Below, one piece after another: positions 27,207 through 36,341 of a stretch of DNA of 64,000 nt. Position numbers and translations under genes: made by a program. The first letter of the stretch is position 1; every line of letters begins with the position of its first letter. The DNA lies in contig CAZNDH010000006.1 of the NCBI GenBank assembly GCA_964571765.1, positions 32,615 through 96,614 on the forward strand. The letters run 5' to 3'. The notes below the pieces were generated by a model. It had not been told where the DNA came from, did no database searches, and was given only the letters and a program-made list of their open reading frames with translations. The DNA comes from ZC4RG35 sp964571765. Lineage in GTDB: Bacteria; Actinomycetota; Acidimicrobiia; Spongiisociales; ZC4RG35.

Positions 27207-27881
27207 ATGGCTGCCCTGGTTCATCTGGTTCGACACGCCGAAGTCGAAAACCCCGAGAATCTCGTCTACGGGTCGATGCCTGGTTTCGGCCTGTCGCCGC
27301 AAGGGCTGGAACAGGCCCGCCGGGTGGGTCGGTATCTGGGGGCCCGCGCCGTCGTCGCCATCTGGTCATCGCCCCTGGAGCCCGCCTTGCGGACCGCCGA
27401 GGAGATCGCGGCTCGCTCCGGCGTACCGGTGCGGGTCGACGAGGGCCTTCGCGACTGGGACATCACCGACCGGTGGCGAGGCCAGCGGTGGGCCTCGGTG
27501 TCCGCGGCATTCCCCGAGGAACTGGAGGTCTATCTCGACCGACCCCACGAGGTTGACTTCACCGAGGAGACCCTCCATCAGGTGGCCGATCGGGTGGCCG
27601 CGGTCGCCCGCCGCCTCGACGAGGTCCATCCCCATGGAGACGTTGTCATCGTCTCCCACCAGGACCCGGTCCAGGCGGGACGGCTCCGTCTCGTCGGCTT
27701 CGACCTGTCCAGGCTGCACCAAGGCTCTCCAGAAAACGGTGCGGTGATCACGTTGAGGCCGGGAAGCACCTGGATCGAGGAGACAGTGTGGGGTCCCACG
27801 GAGTCACCGCGGTTCGGGGAGCGCTCCGAGCTCCGGGTGGTGGTGGCGGGAGAAGGACCCCAGCGACCAACTTCGGCTTGA
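27207..27881 (+). CDS. Histidine phosphatase superfamily protein (phosphoglycerate mutase-like)
   Basis: 224 residues. LVHLVRHAEVENP carries the catalytic RH motif in RHA form; second-half residues include SSPLEPALRTAEEIA (the second Arg) and the base-helix region GLRDWDITDRWRG, with the C-terminal His in VIVSHQDPVQ. Substrate unknown (cobalamin pathway, sugar phosphate or protein are all possible). Starts at 27207 or 27186; the alternative start overlaps the dinB start on the other strand, so the two mRNAs are probably near-leaderless. Confidence 0.88.
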   Translation: MAALVHLVRHAEVENPENLVYGSMPGFGLSPQGLEQARRVGRYLGARAVVAIWSSPLEPALRTAEEIAARSGVPVRVDEGLRDWDITDRWRGQRWASVSAAFPEELEVYLDRPHEVDFTEETLHQVADRVAAVARRLDEVHPHGDVVIVSHQDPVQAGRLRLVGFDLSRLHQGSPENGAVITLRPGSTWIEETVWGPTESPRFGERSELRVVVAGEGPQRPTSA

Positions 27882-27907
27882 CCTCGACCGCTGGCAGACT
27901 CCCAAGT

Positions 27908-28645
27908 GTGAGACCATCGCTTCTCGCCCTGGCACCAATGGCGTCGGCCATGGCCTGGACGGTGACACTCATCGTCGACCCCGGGCCCTTTCGACCTGGT
28001 CCGTCAATGCTCCTGGTCGCCCTGGGGCTGGCCAGCGGAGCCACCGTGGCCACGGTCGGGATGGTGGTGGTCGGGGGGAGATGGGCCCACCGGTACGCCT
28101 CGGTGACGCTGGCAGGGGGTGCCGCCGTCGCCATGATCAGACCGATCGACACCGCCTGGTGGGCATCAGCCGTGGTCACCACCCTCTCCGGGATCGCCCT
28201 CGTGGTGTTGGCCGATCGGGTGCGGCGTCTCCCTTCAGCCACGGGACCCCCGACGCGAGCGGTACTCGTCCCCCTCGTCCTGCTGGCAGCACCACTCGCC
28301 CTGGGACTGGCGACACCGACCCGGTGGTGGCCGGTGTTGATCGTCGGACTGGGCGCCCCAGTCGCCGCCCTTGCCTATGCGCGGGTGATGTTCGGTGGCC
28401 TGGTCGCCACCCGTATCCTGTTCCCCGTGGCCGCCGTCGGTCTGGCTCTCCTCATGGAGCCGGCCGTAGGTGCCGTGTCAGGTTTGCTGGGGGGGACCAC
28501 TGCGGCGCTCGCCTGGCACCCTTCGGTCAAGACCGCCTACCACCCGCCACGCGAGAGAGGCTCGCTGTTCCCCATCCCACCCGAGCTCACCCCTGATGAG
28601 GTCCTCGATGCCGCCCGGATAGACGACACCGGGAGACCCCGCTGA
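27908..28645 (+). CDS. Multi-pass membrane protein of unknown function
   Basis: 245 residues with about seven hydrophobic segments and a short cytoplasmic tail (LFPIPPELTPDEVLDAARI). I recognise no enzyme motif. GTG at 27908 (VRPSLLALAPM) directly begins the first TM helix; the open frame extends upstream inside the phosphatase gene but with poor composition. 26 bases after the phosphatase, so probably the same transcript. Confidence 0.72.
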   Translation: MRPSLLALAPMASAMAWTVTLIVDPGPFRPGPSMLLVALGLASGATVATVGMVVVGGRWAHRYASVTLAGGAAVAMIRPIDTAWWASAVVTTLSGIALVVLADRVRRLPSATGPPTRAVLVPLVLLAAPLALGLATPTRWWPVLIVGLGAPVAALAYARVMFGGLVATRILFPVAAVGLALLMEPAVGAVSGLLGGTTAALAWHPSVKTAYHPPRERGSLFPIPPELTPDEVLDAARIDDTGRPR

Positions 28646-28899
28646 GAAAGCCCAACCCCTGGATCGCCATCCCTTCCCTGGGGACCGGCTTGCTTGCCGG
28701 CGCCCTCGGGTGGGTTGTGACCGACATCAGCTGTCGCAGCGACGGAGGAGTGTCTTGTCCTGGCTGGACCGTCCTGTTCGCGGTCACATCGTTCATCGCC
28801 GCCACCGTGGGTGTCGGACTGCTCCTGGTCCTCGCCTACCGCAGCCTCTCCGAGTGGAGGCAAACGACGTCCCCCCCCTCGCGGGGGGACCGCTCGTAG
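28642..28899 (+). CDS. Small two-TM membrane protein, start uncertain
   Basis: 85 residues with two TM helices (WIAIPSLGTGLLAGALGWVV and VLFAVTSFIAATVGVGLLLVL) and a loop containing two Cys (DISCRSDGGVSCPGW). The only in-frame candidate that includes the first helix is CTG at 28642, which overlaps the preceding stop as CTGA; a TTG at 28690 is possible but cuts the helix. The final codons overlap a strong hairpin (28869-28890). Confidence 0.5.
   Translation: MRKPNPWIAIPSLGTGLLAGALGWVVTDISCRSDGGVSCPGWTVLFAVTSFIAATVGVGLLLVLAYRSLSEWRQTTSPPSRGDRS
28869..28890. terminator. GC hairpin between membrane gene and fabF, possible terminator
   Basis: GTCCCCCC (28869-28876) and GGGGGGAC (28883-28890) form a perfect eight-pair stem with loop CCTCGC. 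It lies at the end of the + strand membrane gene and 42 bases past the fabF stop on the - strand, so it could end either transcript. No T-run on either side. Confidence 0.35.
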
Positions 28900-28931
28900 A
28901 ACATCGTCTCAGGAGGTGGCGGCGGAGTCCG

Positions 28932-30185
28932 TCAGAGAGCTGAGAAGACCAGGGACACGTTGTGGCCACCGAAGCCGAAGGAGTTGGACATGACGTGGCG
29001 CAGGGCGACCGCCTCGCGGGCCTCGTTGGGCACATAGTCGAGGTCACACTCCGGGTCCGGAGTCTGGTAATTGATCGTGGGGGGGAGCACCTGATCGCGA
29101 AGCGCCAAGATCGAGATGATCGCCTCCACGGCACCAGCGCCCCCGAGGATGTGCCCTGTCATCGACTTGGTCGATGACACCGGTGTGCGGTAGGCCCGCT
29201 CGCCTAGAGCGATCTTGATCGCAGCCGTCTCTGTCGAATCATTGGCTTCGGTGGAGGTGCCATGGGCGTTGATGTAGCCCAGGGCCTCGTCTTCGATCCT
29301 GGCGTCGTCGAGGGCTGCTCGCATCGACCTGGCCGCACCGGCTCCACCCGGTCTGGGCAGAGTTATGTGGTAGGCGTCAGCCGACATCCCGTACCCGGTG
29401 ACCTCGGCCATCGGCTCGGCTCCCCGCGCCCTGGCATGGTCGAGCCCCTCGAGCACCATTACTCCCCCGCCCTCACCCATCAGGAATCCGTCACGATCGG
29501 CATCGAAGGGCCGGGAAGCGGAGGCGGGATCGTCATTGCGAGTCGACAGGGCGCGTGCCTGGGCGAAGGTGGCGATCCCGAAGGTGGTTATGGCTGCCTC
29601 GGCGCCTCCGGCGACCATCACGTCGGCTGCCCCTCTTCGAATGATCTCGGCGGCGTCGCCGATGGCGTTGGCCGAGGCGCTGCATGCGGTGACCACACAG
29701 GAGACCGGACCGGTCAGGTTGTGCTCGATCGACACCAAACCTGCCGCCATGTTGGGGATCACCCGGGGAACCCCGGTCGGGCTCACCCGGTCGGGTCCTC
29801 GGTCCAGCAGTGTGGTGATCTCGTCGATGAACGAGCCCATACCCCCGAACCCAGCCCCAACCATCACCCCGGCCCGGGAGGCAGCCTCTTCGTCAGATCC
29901 CAGGTCGAGGCCTGCGTCGGAAAGAGCCTGCCTGGCGGCAACGATGAAGAACTCGGAGAAGCGGTCGAGCCTCCTCGCCTCCTTGGGTTCGAAATGGGCG
30001 GCGGTGTCCCAATCGGTGACCTCGGCGGCGATAGTGGTCCGATATCCGGTGGCATCGAACAGGGTGATCTTGCCCGCCCCGGAGACACCCCGTCTGATGG
30101 CGTCCCATGTGGAGGCGACGTCCAGCCCTACCGGAGTGACCGCTCCCACCCCGGTGACGACGACGCGGCGTGGCGACGATCTCAT
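28932..30185 (-). CDS. fabF: 3-oxoacyl-ACP synthase II (FabF)
   Basis: 417-residue elongation condensing enzyme of type II fatty acid synthesis, joining malonyl-ACP to acyl-ACP. Cys168 in VVTACSASANAIG is the acyl acceptor; His residues in NAHGTSTEAND and TGHILGGAGAVEA complete the C-H-H triad. SNSFGFGGHN ends the fold. Last gene of the fab operon, 28 bases after acpP. Confidence 0.96.
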   Translation of the reverse strand: MRSSPRRVVVTGVGAVTPVGLDVASTWDAIRRGVSGAGKITLFDATGYRTTIAAEVTDWDTAAHFEPKEARRLDRFSEFFIVAARQALSDAGLDLGSDEEAASRAGVMVGAGFGGMGSFIDEITTLLDRGPDRVSPTGVPRVIPNMAAGLVSIEHNLTGPVSCVVTACSASANAIGDAAEIIRRGAADVMVAGGAEAAITTFGIATFAQARALSTRNDDPASASRPFDADRDGFLMGEGGGVMVLEGLDHARARGAEPMAEVTGYGMSADAYHITLPRPGGAGAARSMRAALDDARIEDEALGYINAHGTSTEANDSTETAAIKIALGERAYRTPVSSTKSMTGHILGGAGAVEAIISILALRDQVLPPTINYQTPDPECDLDYVPNEAREAVALRHVMSNSFGFGGHNVSLVFSAL

Positions 30186-30213
30186 GGGAAACCCGGGCCT
30201 CCAGCCGACGGGA

Positions 30214-30459
30214 TCAGCCGCTGAGCTTTCCGTGGACCAGGTCGATCGCCTGGCCGACGGTCATGATCGTCTCAGCTTCGTCGTCGGGGATCTTGACGTC
30301 GAACTCGTCCTCCAGCGCCATGAGCAACTCGACCACGCCCAGACTGTCCACATCGAGGTCTTCTTCGAAGTGGGCCTCATCGTTGATCTTCTCTGCGTCA
30401 AGCCCGAGCTCGGACACCAACACTCCAACGAGTCGCTCCGATACCTGATCCCTGTCCAT
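30214..30459 (-). CDS. acpP: Acyl carrier protein
   Basis: 81-residue acidic helical carrier. The phosphopantetheine attachment site is Ser39 in LDVDSLGVVELLMALE; DDEAETIMTVGQAIDLV matches helix III. Usual family length is about 80. Lies between fabG and fabF as in the classical E. coli order, with ATG at 30459 and a GGAGAA-type ribosome site. Confidence 0.96.
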   Translation of the reverse strand: MDRDQVSERLVGVLVSELGLDAEKINDEAHFEEDLDVDSLGVVELLMALEDEFDVKIPDDEAETIMTVGQAIDLVHGKLSG

Positions 30460-30494
30460 CCATTTCTCCTGTCTCTCGGATTGCCGGGGGGAAC

Positions 30495-31244
30495 TTACAG
30501 CGCGATGCCGCCGTCTACCGCTATCACCTGCCCCGTGATGTAGCCGGCGGCATCGGAAGCGAGGAATTCGACCAGGGCGGCCACCTCATGGGGCTCCCCG
30601 AAACGGCCGGCGGTGATGGCGTCGAGGGCCGCCGCCTTCACCTGGTCGGTGAGCACATCGGTGAGGTCGGTTGTGATGTAGCCGGGGGCGACCACATTTG
30701 CGGTGATCCCCCGCGACCCGACCTCCTTGGCCACCGACTTGGTCAGCCCGATCATCCCGGCTTTGGATGCCGCGTAGTTGGCCTGGCCGGCATTGCCGGT
30801 GATGCCGGCCACCGAGGCGATCGAGATCACCCGGCCCCAACGCGAGCGCAACATCCCGCGTAGCGCCCTCTTGGTGCAGAGGAAGGCGGATCTCAGGTTG
30901 GTGGCGATGACTCTGTCGAAGTCGTCTGGGGACATCCTCAACAGGAGCCCGTCCCTGGTGACCCCGGCATTGTTGACCAGGATGGCCACCGGGCCCCACT
31001 CCTGCTCGACTGTGGCGAACATCGCATCGACCTGATCGGCCAGGGCGACATCGGCCTTCACAGCCACCGCTTCCCCACCGTCGGACACGATCTTGGCGAC
31101 GACCTCTTCGGCGGCCTCGTGGTTGCTGGCATAGTTGACCGCTACCCGGTGACCGGCGGAGGCGAGACGCGCAGCCATGGCGCGTCCCAGGCCTCGGGAC
31201 CCTCCAGTCACCAGTGCAACTCGCCCTTCGACGTCCTCCGTCAC
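30495..31244 (-). CDS. fabG: 3-oxoacyl-ACP reductase FabG
   Basis: 249-residue NADPH-dependent SDR that reduces the beta-keto group during elongation. Cofactor loop VTGGSRGLGRAMA (residues 12-24), NNAG at 91-94, catalytic Ser144, Tyr157 and Lys161 (YAASKAG). GGIAL-type C-terminus. ATG overlaps the fabH stop... read in the operon direction the fabH gene precedes it with a four-base ATGA overlap. Confidence 0.94.
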   Translation of the reverse strand: MTEDVEGRVALVTGGSRGLGRAMAARLASAGHRVAVNYASNHEAAEEVVAKIVSDGGEAVAVKADVALADQVDAMFATVEQEWGPVAILVNNAGVTRDGLLLRMSPDDFDRVIATNLRSAFLCTKRALRGMLRSRWGRVISIASVAGITGNAGQANYAASKAGMIGLTKSVAKEVGSRGITANVVAPGYITTDLTDVLTDQVKAAALDAITAGRFGEPHEVAALVEFLASDAAGYITGQVIAVDGGIAL

Positions 31245-32326
31245 GACAACTTCTCCGGCAATCCGAAGAAGTCGAAGTTGGGTTGGAGCAGCTCCATGGT
31301 GTCACGGTCGGGAGGAGGAAGCTCGGCGTCGGACTCGGCGAGCGGCTCGGTTCGCTCACCCCACCGGTAGACCACCGAGCCCCAGGTGAGCCCGCCACCG
31401 AAGGCGGTGAGGACCAAGATGTCCCCTGGGGAGATCCGGCCTTCCTCGAGTGCTTCGGTGAGGGCGACGGGGATGGTCGCCGCCGAGGTGTTCCCGTAGG
31501 AGTGGATGTTGACGTAGACCTTGGACTCGTCGAGCCCCAAGCGCCGTGCCGTGGCGTCGATGATCCGGACGTTGGCCTGATGGGGTATCAGGAGGGCGAC
31601 CTGGTCCAGGGTCACCCCCGCCTTCTCCAGGGCCTTGGACGACGACTCTCCCATCTTGGTCACCGCCCGACGGAAGACCTCCTGGCCTTCCATGCTTATC
31701 CCGCACTTCGAAGGATCGAGCGGCCCGCGGTCGCCACGGGTACCGTCGACCGGCACCTCGAGTATGTGCCCTACCGAACCGTCCATCCCCAGGTCGGAGG
31801 CAAGGACTCCCCCCGGGCCCGTTGACGGCTCGAGGACCACTGCACCGGCCCCGTCCCCGAAGAGCACGCAGGTGGTCCGGTCGGTGAAATCCATGACACT
31901 GTGGAGCTTCTCGGTACCCACCAGCAGCACGGTTCGGTACCCGCCACCGCGGATCATGTTGGTCGCCACGTCGACCCCATAGATGAAGCCGGTGCAGGCC
32001 GCGTTGAGGTCCATCGCCGCCGAGTTCCAGGCGCCGAGATGCCTCTGCACCACACTGGCCGTCGAGGGGATGATCGAGTCTCCGGTGCAGGTGGCGACCA
32101 GGAGGAGGTCGACGTCCTCGGGGTGGCGACCGGCTGCGGCGAGCGCCCGCGCACAGGCCACTGCCGCCAGCTCCGATGCCTCTACGTGGCTGATCCGCCG
32201 CTCTTTGATCCCGGTGCGGGAGGTGATCCACTCGTCCGACGTGTCGACGAGCTGTTCCAGGTCGTGGTTGGAGAGGACATTGGGGGGCATGCACTTACCC
32301 CATCCGGTTATCTCAGCGGTCTGCAT
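31241..32326 (-). CDS. fabH: 3-oxoacyl-ACP synthase III (FabH)
   Basis: 361-residue initiating condensing enzyme using acyl-CoA and malonyl-ACP. Catalytic Cys111 in LNAACTGFIYG, His in LIPHQANVRII and Asn in SYGNTSAATIP. FGGGLTWGSVVYRW is the normal family end, but about 37 more residues follow (ERTEPLAESDAE then NFDFFGLPEKLS), an acidic/aromatic tail absent from standard FabH of about 320-330 residues. The tail has no stop or frame problem and overlaps fabG normally. Confidence 0.94.
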   Translation of the reverse strand: MQTAEITGWGKCMPPNVLSNHDLEQLVDTSDEWITSRTGIKERRISHVEASELAAVACARALAAAGRHPEDVDLLLVATCTGDSIIPSTASVVQRHLGAWNSAAMDLNAACTGFIYGVDVATNMIRGGGYRTVLLVGTEKLHSVMDFTDRTTCVLFGDGAGAVVLEPSTGPGGVLASDLGMDGSVGHILEVPVDGTRGDRGPLDPSKCGISMEGQEVFRRAVTKMGESSSKALEKAGVTLDQVALLIPHQANVRIIDATARRLGLDESKVYVNIHSYGNTSAATIPVALTEALEEGRISPGDILVLTAFGGGLTWGSVVYRWGERTEPLAESDAELPPPDRDTMELLQPNFDFFGLPEKLS

Positions 32327-32341
32327 TCGTTCGACTCCTCC

Positions 32342-33304
32342 TCACATGGTACCGAGTGCAGCCAGGGCTCCACCGATGTCCGCCGGCGAGGACACCGTGA
32401 CCACGGTTGCTCCCGGTACCGTCTTGCGGGCCATTCCCGCGGTCACCTCACCCGGTCCCACGTGGGCGAACCCAGTCACTCCTGCCCCAGCCATATCCAC
32501 CAGGCAGTCGGAGAAGAGCACCGGGGAGACCACCTGACGTACCAGTGTCTCGGCGATTTCGTCGGGCGCGTGTGGGCGAGCCGTGGTGTTCGACCATACC
32601 GGGAACCTGGGTTCGGAGAGGCTCACTTCGGCCAGAGCTGCTGACAAGGCCTCGGCTGCCGGCTCCATGAACGCCGAGTGGAAGGCACCGGCCACCCGGA
32701 GCGGGATCACCCGGCGAATCCCGAGCCCTCTTCCCCTCTCGGACAGCCATCTCAGGTCGCCGATGCCACCGGATATCACCACCTGACCAGGGGCGTTGAT
32801 GTTGGCCACTCCGAGACGGCCCCCCTCCGCCCTATTGGTGGCAACCACCTCCTCAGCCTGGGTCCGGTCGACCCCGATGAGAGCGGCCATCCCCGACTCC
32901 TCCATGTCGGCGGCGGCCGCCATGGCCGCACCCCGTCGGGCCACCACTGCCAGACCATCCTCGTAGGACATCGCCCCGGCGGCGGCCAAGGCGGTGTACT
33001 CCCCCAGGGAGTGCCCTGCCGCCGCTGCCGGGTCGGACCCCATGGCCTCCCGGAGTGTGTCCCAGAGGGCATACCCCAGGGCGTACATCGCCGGTTGGGC
33101 GTGCTCGGTACGGGTGAGGGCCTCCTCTGGGCCCTCGAGACACATTTGGCGCAGAGACCATCCGAGAACCGAATCGGCCGACTCGCCCAGGAGGTCTGCC
33201 CGCACCTCGAACAGGTCGGCACCCATTCCCACCGTCTGGCTTCCCTGGCCGGGGAAGAGGATTCCGACAGTCACCAAGGGTTTCCGACCCCCTGCAGCGC
33301 CCAT
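32342..33304 (-). CDS. fabD: Malonyl-CoA:ACP transacylase FabD
   Basis: 320 residues. Family start VGILFPGQGSQTVGMG, nucleophile Ser99 in AAGHSLGEYTAL, and the second catalytic His in VAGAFHSAFM. It moves malonyl from CoA to ACP for FabF/FabH. The ATG at 33304 follows the aldolase stop by three bases but lacks a clear ribosome site; the GTG at 33274 (VTVGILF) fits family length and could be the real start. Confidence 0.94.
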   Translation of the reverse strand: MGAAGGRKPLVTVGILFPGQGSQTVGMGADLFEVRADLLGESADSVLGWSLRQMCLEGPEEALTRTEHAQPAMYALGYALWDTLREAMGSDPAAAAGHSLGEYTALAAAGAMSYEDGLAVVARRGAAMAAAADMEESGMAALIGVDRTQAEEVVATNRAEGGRLGVANINAPGQVVISGGIGDLRWLSERGRGLGIRRVIPLRVAGAFHSAFMEPAAEALSAALAEVSLSEPRFPVWSNTTARPHAPDEIAETLVRQVVSPVLFSDCLVDMAGAGVTGFAHVGPGEVTAGMARKTVPGATVVTVSSPADIGGALAALGTM

Positions 33305-33307
33305 GGG

Positions 33308-34333
33308 TTACGACAGGGCCGCAGCCAGGCGATCAACGTCGGCGGCGTCGACATCGCGATGGGTGACCAGACGCCAGCCTCCGCCCAAGGGCGGATTCGC
33401 CTTGATCCCGGCGGACTCGAGTCGCGAGGACATTTCGGGCCAGGCCATGCCCAGGGTGGCGAAGTCGGCCCGGACCATGTTGGTCTCGACCCCATCGAGC
33501 TCGACCGCCCCGGGAAACACGGCGTCGATCGCCTCACCTAGTTTGCGGGCGAGCACGTGGTCCTCGACCAGCCGTCCGCGCTCCTCCAAAGCCACCCGGG
33601 CTGCGGCAGCGATCACCCCCGCCTGACGCATGCCGCCACCCAACCGCTTGCGCAGGTACCTGATCTCGGCGATGGCATCGGACGGGCCGCACACAATCGA
33701 ACCGATCGGGGCACCAAGGCCCTTGGAGAAACAGAACTGAATGGTGTCGGCGGTCGCCGCCCATCGGGAAGCAGCGACGCCTGTTGCAGCCACCGCGTTG
33801 AAGATCCTCGCCCCGTCGATGTGGATCGAGAGCCCGTGCTCCTTCGCCCGCTTCGAGGTCCCTTCGATCACGTCGATCGGTATCACCCTCCCTCCGGAGA
33901 GGTTGTGGCTGTTCTCCCACACCATCAGCCCGATCCTGGGGAAGAAACCCGCCATCGCCATGGCCGCGTCCACATCCTCGGGTGCGATCCGGCCGCCCTC
34001 GCCAGCCACCGTCCGGAACCCAACACCCGAGAGAGCCTGGGGTGCACCGCCCTCGATGGAACGCACATGACTTTCTTCATGGGCAAGCACCTCCTCACCC
34101 GGGTTGGTGTGAAACATGATGGAGAGTTGGTTGCCCATGGTCCCGGTGGGGACGAGGATCGCGGCCTCCTTACCGGTGACCGCAGCCGCCTCCTCTTCGA
34201 GGGCATTGACCGTAGGGTCGTCGTGATAGACGTCGTCGCCGACCGGGGCATCGGCCATGGCCGCGATCATCCTCCGGGTGGGACGGGTCACCGTGTCCGA
34301 CCTGAAATCGGCCGTCCCGTCAGCAAAAGCCAT
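33308..34333 (-). CDS. Threonine aldolase family protein (PLP-dependent)
   Basis: 341-residue fold-type I PLP enzyme splitting L-threonine/allo-threonine to glycine and acetaldehyde. FRSDTVTRPTRRM at the N-terminus, IHIDGARIFNA (PLP Asp) and the Schiff-base Lys204 in CFSKGLGAPIGS are diagnostic. ATG at 34333 with CCGGAGG upstream. It heads the fab gene row with only three bases to fabD, a link that may be transcriptional rather than functional. Low-specificity LtaE is the likeliest subtype. Confidence 0.92.
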   Translation of the reverse strand: MAFADGTADFRSDTVTRPTRRMIAAMADAPVGDDVYHDDPTVNALEEEAAAVTGKEAAILVPTGTMGNQLSIMFHTNPGEEVLAHEESHVRSIEGGAPQALSGVGFRTVAGEGGRIAPEDVDAAMAMAGFFPRIGLMVWENSHNLSGGRVIPIDVIEGTSKRAKEHGLSIHIDGARIFNAVAATGVAASRWAATADTIQFCFSKGLGAPIGSIVCGPSDAIAEIRYLRKRLGGGMRQAGVIAAAARVALEERGRLVEDHVLARKLGEAIDAVFPGAVELDGVETNMVRADFATLGMAWPEMSSRLESAGIKANPPLGGGWRLVTHRDVDAADVDRLAAALS

Positions 34334-34557
34334 GGTCGATGGTACCTCCGGAATTCGTCGGTGGGTGCTTCGCCCCCTTTGGTTACCCCTTCCGGAACAC
34401 GGGCACAAGGCTGTTCCGGCCATTGTCCCCCATGGAGAGGGGCCCGTCCAGCACAGCGCCTCGACACCGGCTACCTCGACGACGACCCGGCTTTCGCCCC
34501 CACCCTGACGCCACGACCAGGCCGCGGTACTGGTGGCCCTGCTACGAGGTCGCCGGG

Positions 34558-34986
34558 CTAACCGCTGACCCGATCGATGACCACTCCCAGCCGACGGGGC
34601 ATCAGAGCGCGAGACACCGAAACCACTTCCTTGACCAGCCCGAGAATGTCGCCGGGGCCATCCCAGTGTTCGGCGACCACATCGGGACCGGCCCTTTCGA
34701 TCAGGGAGTCGATGGCAAACATCACCACCAGGACGTCGTCTGCCCATCCCAGGACCGGGACGAACTCGGGGATCAAGTCGATGGGGCTGGCGGCATAGAG
34801 GGCAGCGATCCCCAGGGTCATCTTTGCCCGGCGGGGCACCCTCGAGTCGCGCAGGAGCCGGCCGATCAGCTTGACGATGTTGGGGAGCAGGAGGAAGACC
34901 TCAGCGAGAAGGCGACGGGGCTGCACCCGTACACCGTCGGGCCCGATCACCTCGTCGGGGATCACCCTGTGGAATCTCTCGGTCAT
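34558..34986 (-). CDS. DUF1232 (YkvA-type) membrane-associated protein
   Basis: 142 residues. The core RRAKMTLGIAALYAASPIDLIPEFVPVLGWADD is the DUF1232 hallmark with SPIDLIPD-like motif, preceded by a hydrophobic LLAEVFLLLPNIVKLIGRLL helix. Function unknown. ATG overlaps the upstream 62-residue gene by four bases. Last gene of the ArsA operon; 224 bases without a gene follow before the aldolase start region on the same strand. Confidence 0.85.
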   Translation of the reverse strand: MTERFHRVIPDEVIGPDGVRVQPRRLLAEVFLLLPNIVKLIGRLLRDSRVPRRAKMTLGIAALYAASPIDLIPEFVPVLGWADDVLVVMFAIDSLIERAGPDVVAEHWDGPGDILGLVKEVVSVSRALMPRRLGVVIDRVSG

Positions 34987-35171
34987 TCGATGTCGATCCT
35001 CTGCCTCGCCTGGTGACCCTCATCATCGTCGGCTGGGTCCTTTATACCTCCCAACTCTTCGATCACAGCCTCCAACGCCTTGAGACTCTCGACCACCGCC
35101 AGGAGAAGGTGGTAAGTGGCCCGCCGGCCTGCACGGCCCACGGCAGCCCTGGTCGCCGACTGGTCCCTCAA
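34983..35171 (-). CDS. 62-residue helical protein in ArsA operon
   Basis: Small basic-then-acidic protein with one predicted amphipathic helix (RATYHLLLAVVESLKALEAVIEEL, residues 18-41) and a charged tail. No known family. It is held as real because it overlaps both neighbours by ATGA (arsA stop and DUF1232 start) and uses GC-rich codons like them. Confidence 0.7.
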   Translation of the reverse strand: MRDQSATRAAVGRAGRRATYHLLLAVVESLKALEAVIEELGGIKDPADDDEGHQARQRIDIE

Positions 35172-36340
35172 CCGGAGCCCTCCGAGAAAGCCACGCTCAG
35201 CATGCCCTCGTCCAACCGGGCTCGGGAGATCTCCCGCCGATGGAGGGCATCGGGGAGGAGGAATGACCTGCGGTACGGCCCGGCTTGGACATAGAGCTCA
35301 TTTCCCTGACGGAAGACGTCGAGCTCGGCGCGCTCGATGAAAGGGATGTCCAGCTCCATGGTGACCACACCCTCGCTCTCCACGATCCGGAAAGGGCTGC
35401 GGGCCCGGTAGTCGGCCACCGGGTCGGTGGAGCCGTACAACTCGGCGGCCATCACCCGTAGACGTTCCAGCCCCACCATCTCGTCGTCGAAGAGGCGGAG
35501 CCGGAGGCGGGGCACGTCGGCGAAGGCATCGTCCACCGCGTCGAGATGCGCCTTCTGGATGGTCCGCCACCTCTCGAAGTAGGGATCGGCCACCGACTCC
35601 GGAAGGACTCGGTTTACAACCACCCCATCGATCCCGTACCCGAACAGGCCAAGGTAAGAGTATGTGCGGCGGGCCTCGTCGATCACCATCTTCTCGGGGT
35701 TGACCACCAGCCGAGCCGAGGTGATATCGGGCTGTGACATGAGCTCTCGCACGCCTTCCACCGACTCGAAGATGGACTGTGCGGCGTTGAAGACCTCGTC
35801 TTCGGGTAGGGGGAGATTGGTCATCCGACTGAGCAGGGGGCGGGCAGCCTTCATGATCCGCCGCTCGGTGGGGAGCACCTTCTCGAAGTACCAGGAGAGC
35901 ACCTCGGGAAGAGAGAGCAGCCTCAGTGTCTCCGCAGTGGGTGCACAGTCGACCACCACCAGGTCGTACTCACCCGACCGGGCGTGTCGGTTGACCTCGA
36001 TCAGGGCGAACAACTCGTCCATGCCGGGGAAGATGAGGAACTCCTCGGCCTCGATGCCGGCAGCTCCTCCCCAGTCGAGGACGTCGATCAGCTGGCGACG
36101 TATCGACCCCCAGTAGCGCTCCAGCTGCTCCCTTGTGTCGATCTGCTGGCCGTGGAGACCGGGGGCTATCGGGGTCGGAGCAGGACCCAGGCCCACCTCC
36201 AGGGCGTCTGCCAGGGAGTGGGCTGGATCGGTTGAGGTGACCAGGACGCGACGACCGGTGTCGGCTGCGGCCAGGGCAGTGGAGGCGGCCACCGTGGTCT
36301 TGCCGACTCCCCCCTTCCCGGTGACCAGGATGATCCGCAT
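35168..36340 (-). CDS. ArsA/GET3-family ATPase with C-terminal HSP20-like domain
   Basis: 390 residues. P-loop GKGGVGKTTVAASTALA (residues 8-24), switch I/II TSTDPAHSLADAL and VVVDCAPTAETLRLLSLPEVL, A-loop-type VVNPEKMVIDEARR. Only one ATPase domain. Residues about 310-390 (VVTMELDIPFIERAELDVFR, then LLPDALHRREISRARLDEG) match an HSP20/alpha-crystallin-like appendage found in some bacterial ArsA proteins. No arsenic genes are nearby, so arsenite transport is unlikely; handling of membrane or hydrophobic clients is more plausible. Confidence 0.9.
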   Translation of the reverse strand: MRIILVTGKGGVGKTTVAASTALAAADTGRRVLVTSTDPAHSLADALEVGLGPAPTPIAPGLHGQQIDTREQLERYWGSIRRQLIDVLDWGGAAGIEAEEFLIFPGMDELFALIEVNRHARSGEYDLVVVDCAPTAETLRLLSLPEVLSWYFEKVLPTERRIMKAARPLLSRMTNLPLPEDEVFNAAQSIFESVEGVRELMSQPDITSARLVVNPEKMVIDEARRTYSYLGLFGYGIDGVVVNRVLPESVADPYFERWRTIQKAHLDAVDDAFADVPRLRLRLFDDEMVGLERLRVMAAELYGSTDPVADYRARSPFRIVESEGVVTMELDIPFIERAELDVFRQGNELYVQAGPYRRSFLLPDALHRREISRARLDEGMLSVAFSEGSG

Positions 36341-36341
36341 C

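Noticed and set aside
34334..34557. Possible gene or tRNA in the gap after threonine aldolase
   Set aside because: No tRNA fold and no plausible frame with start signal; treated as empty.
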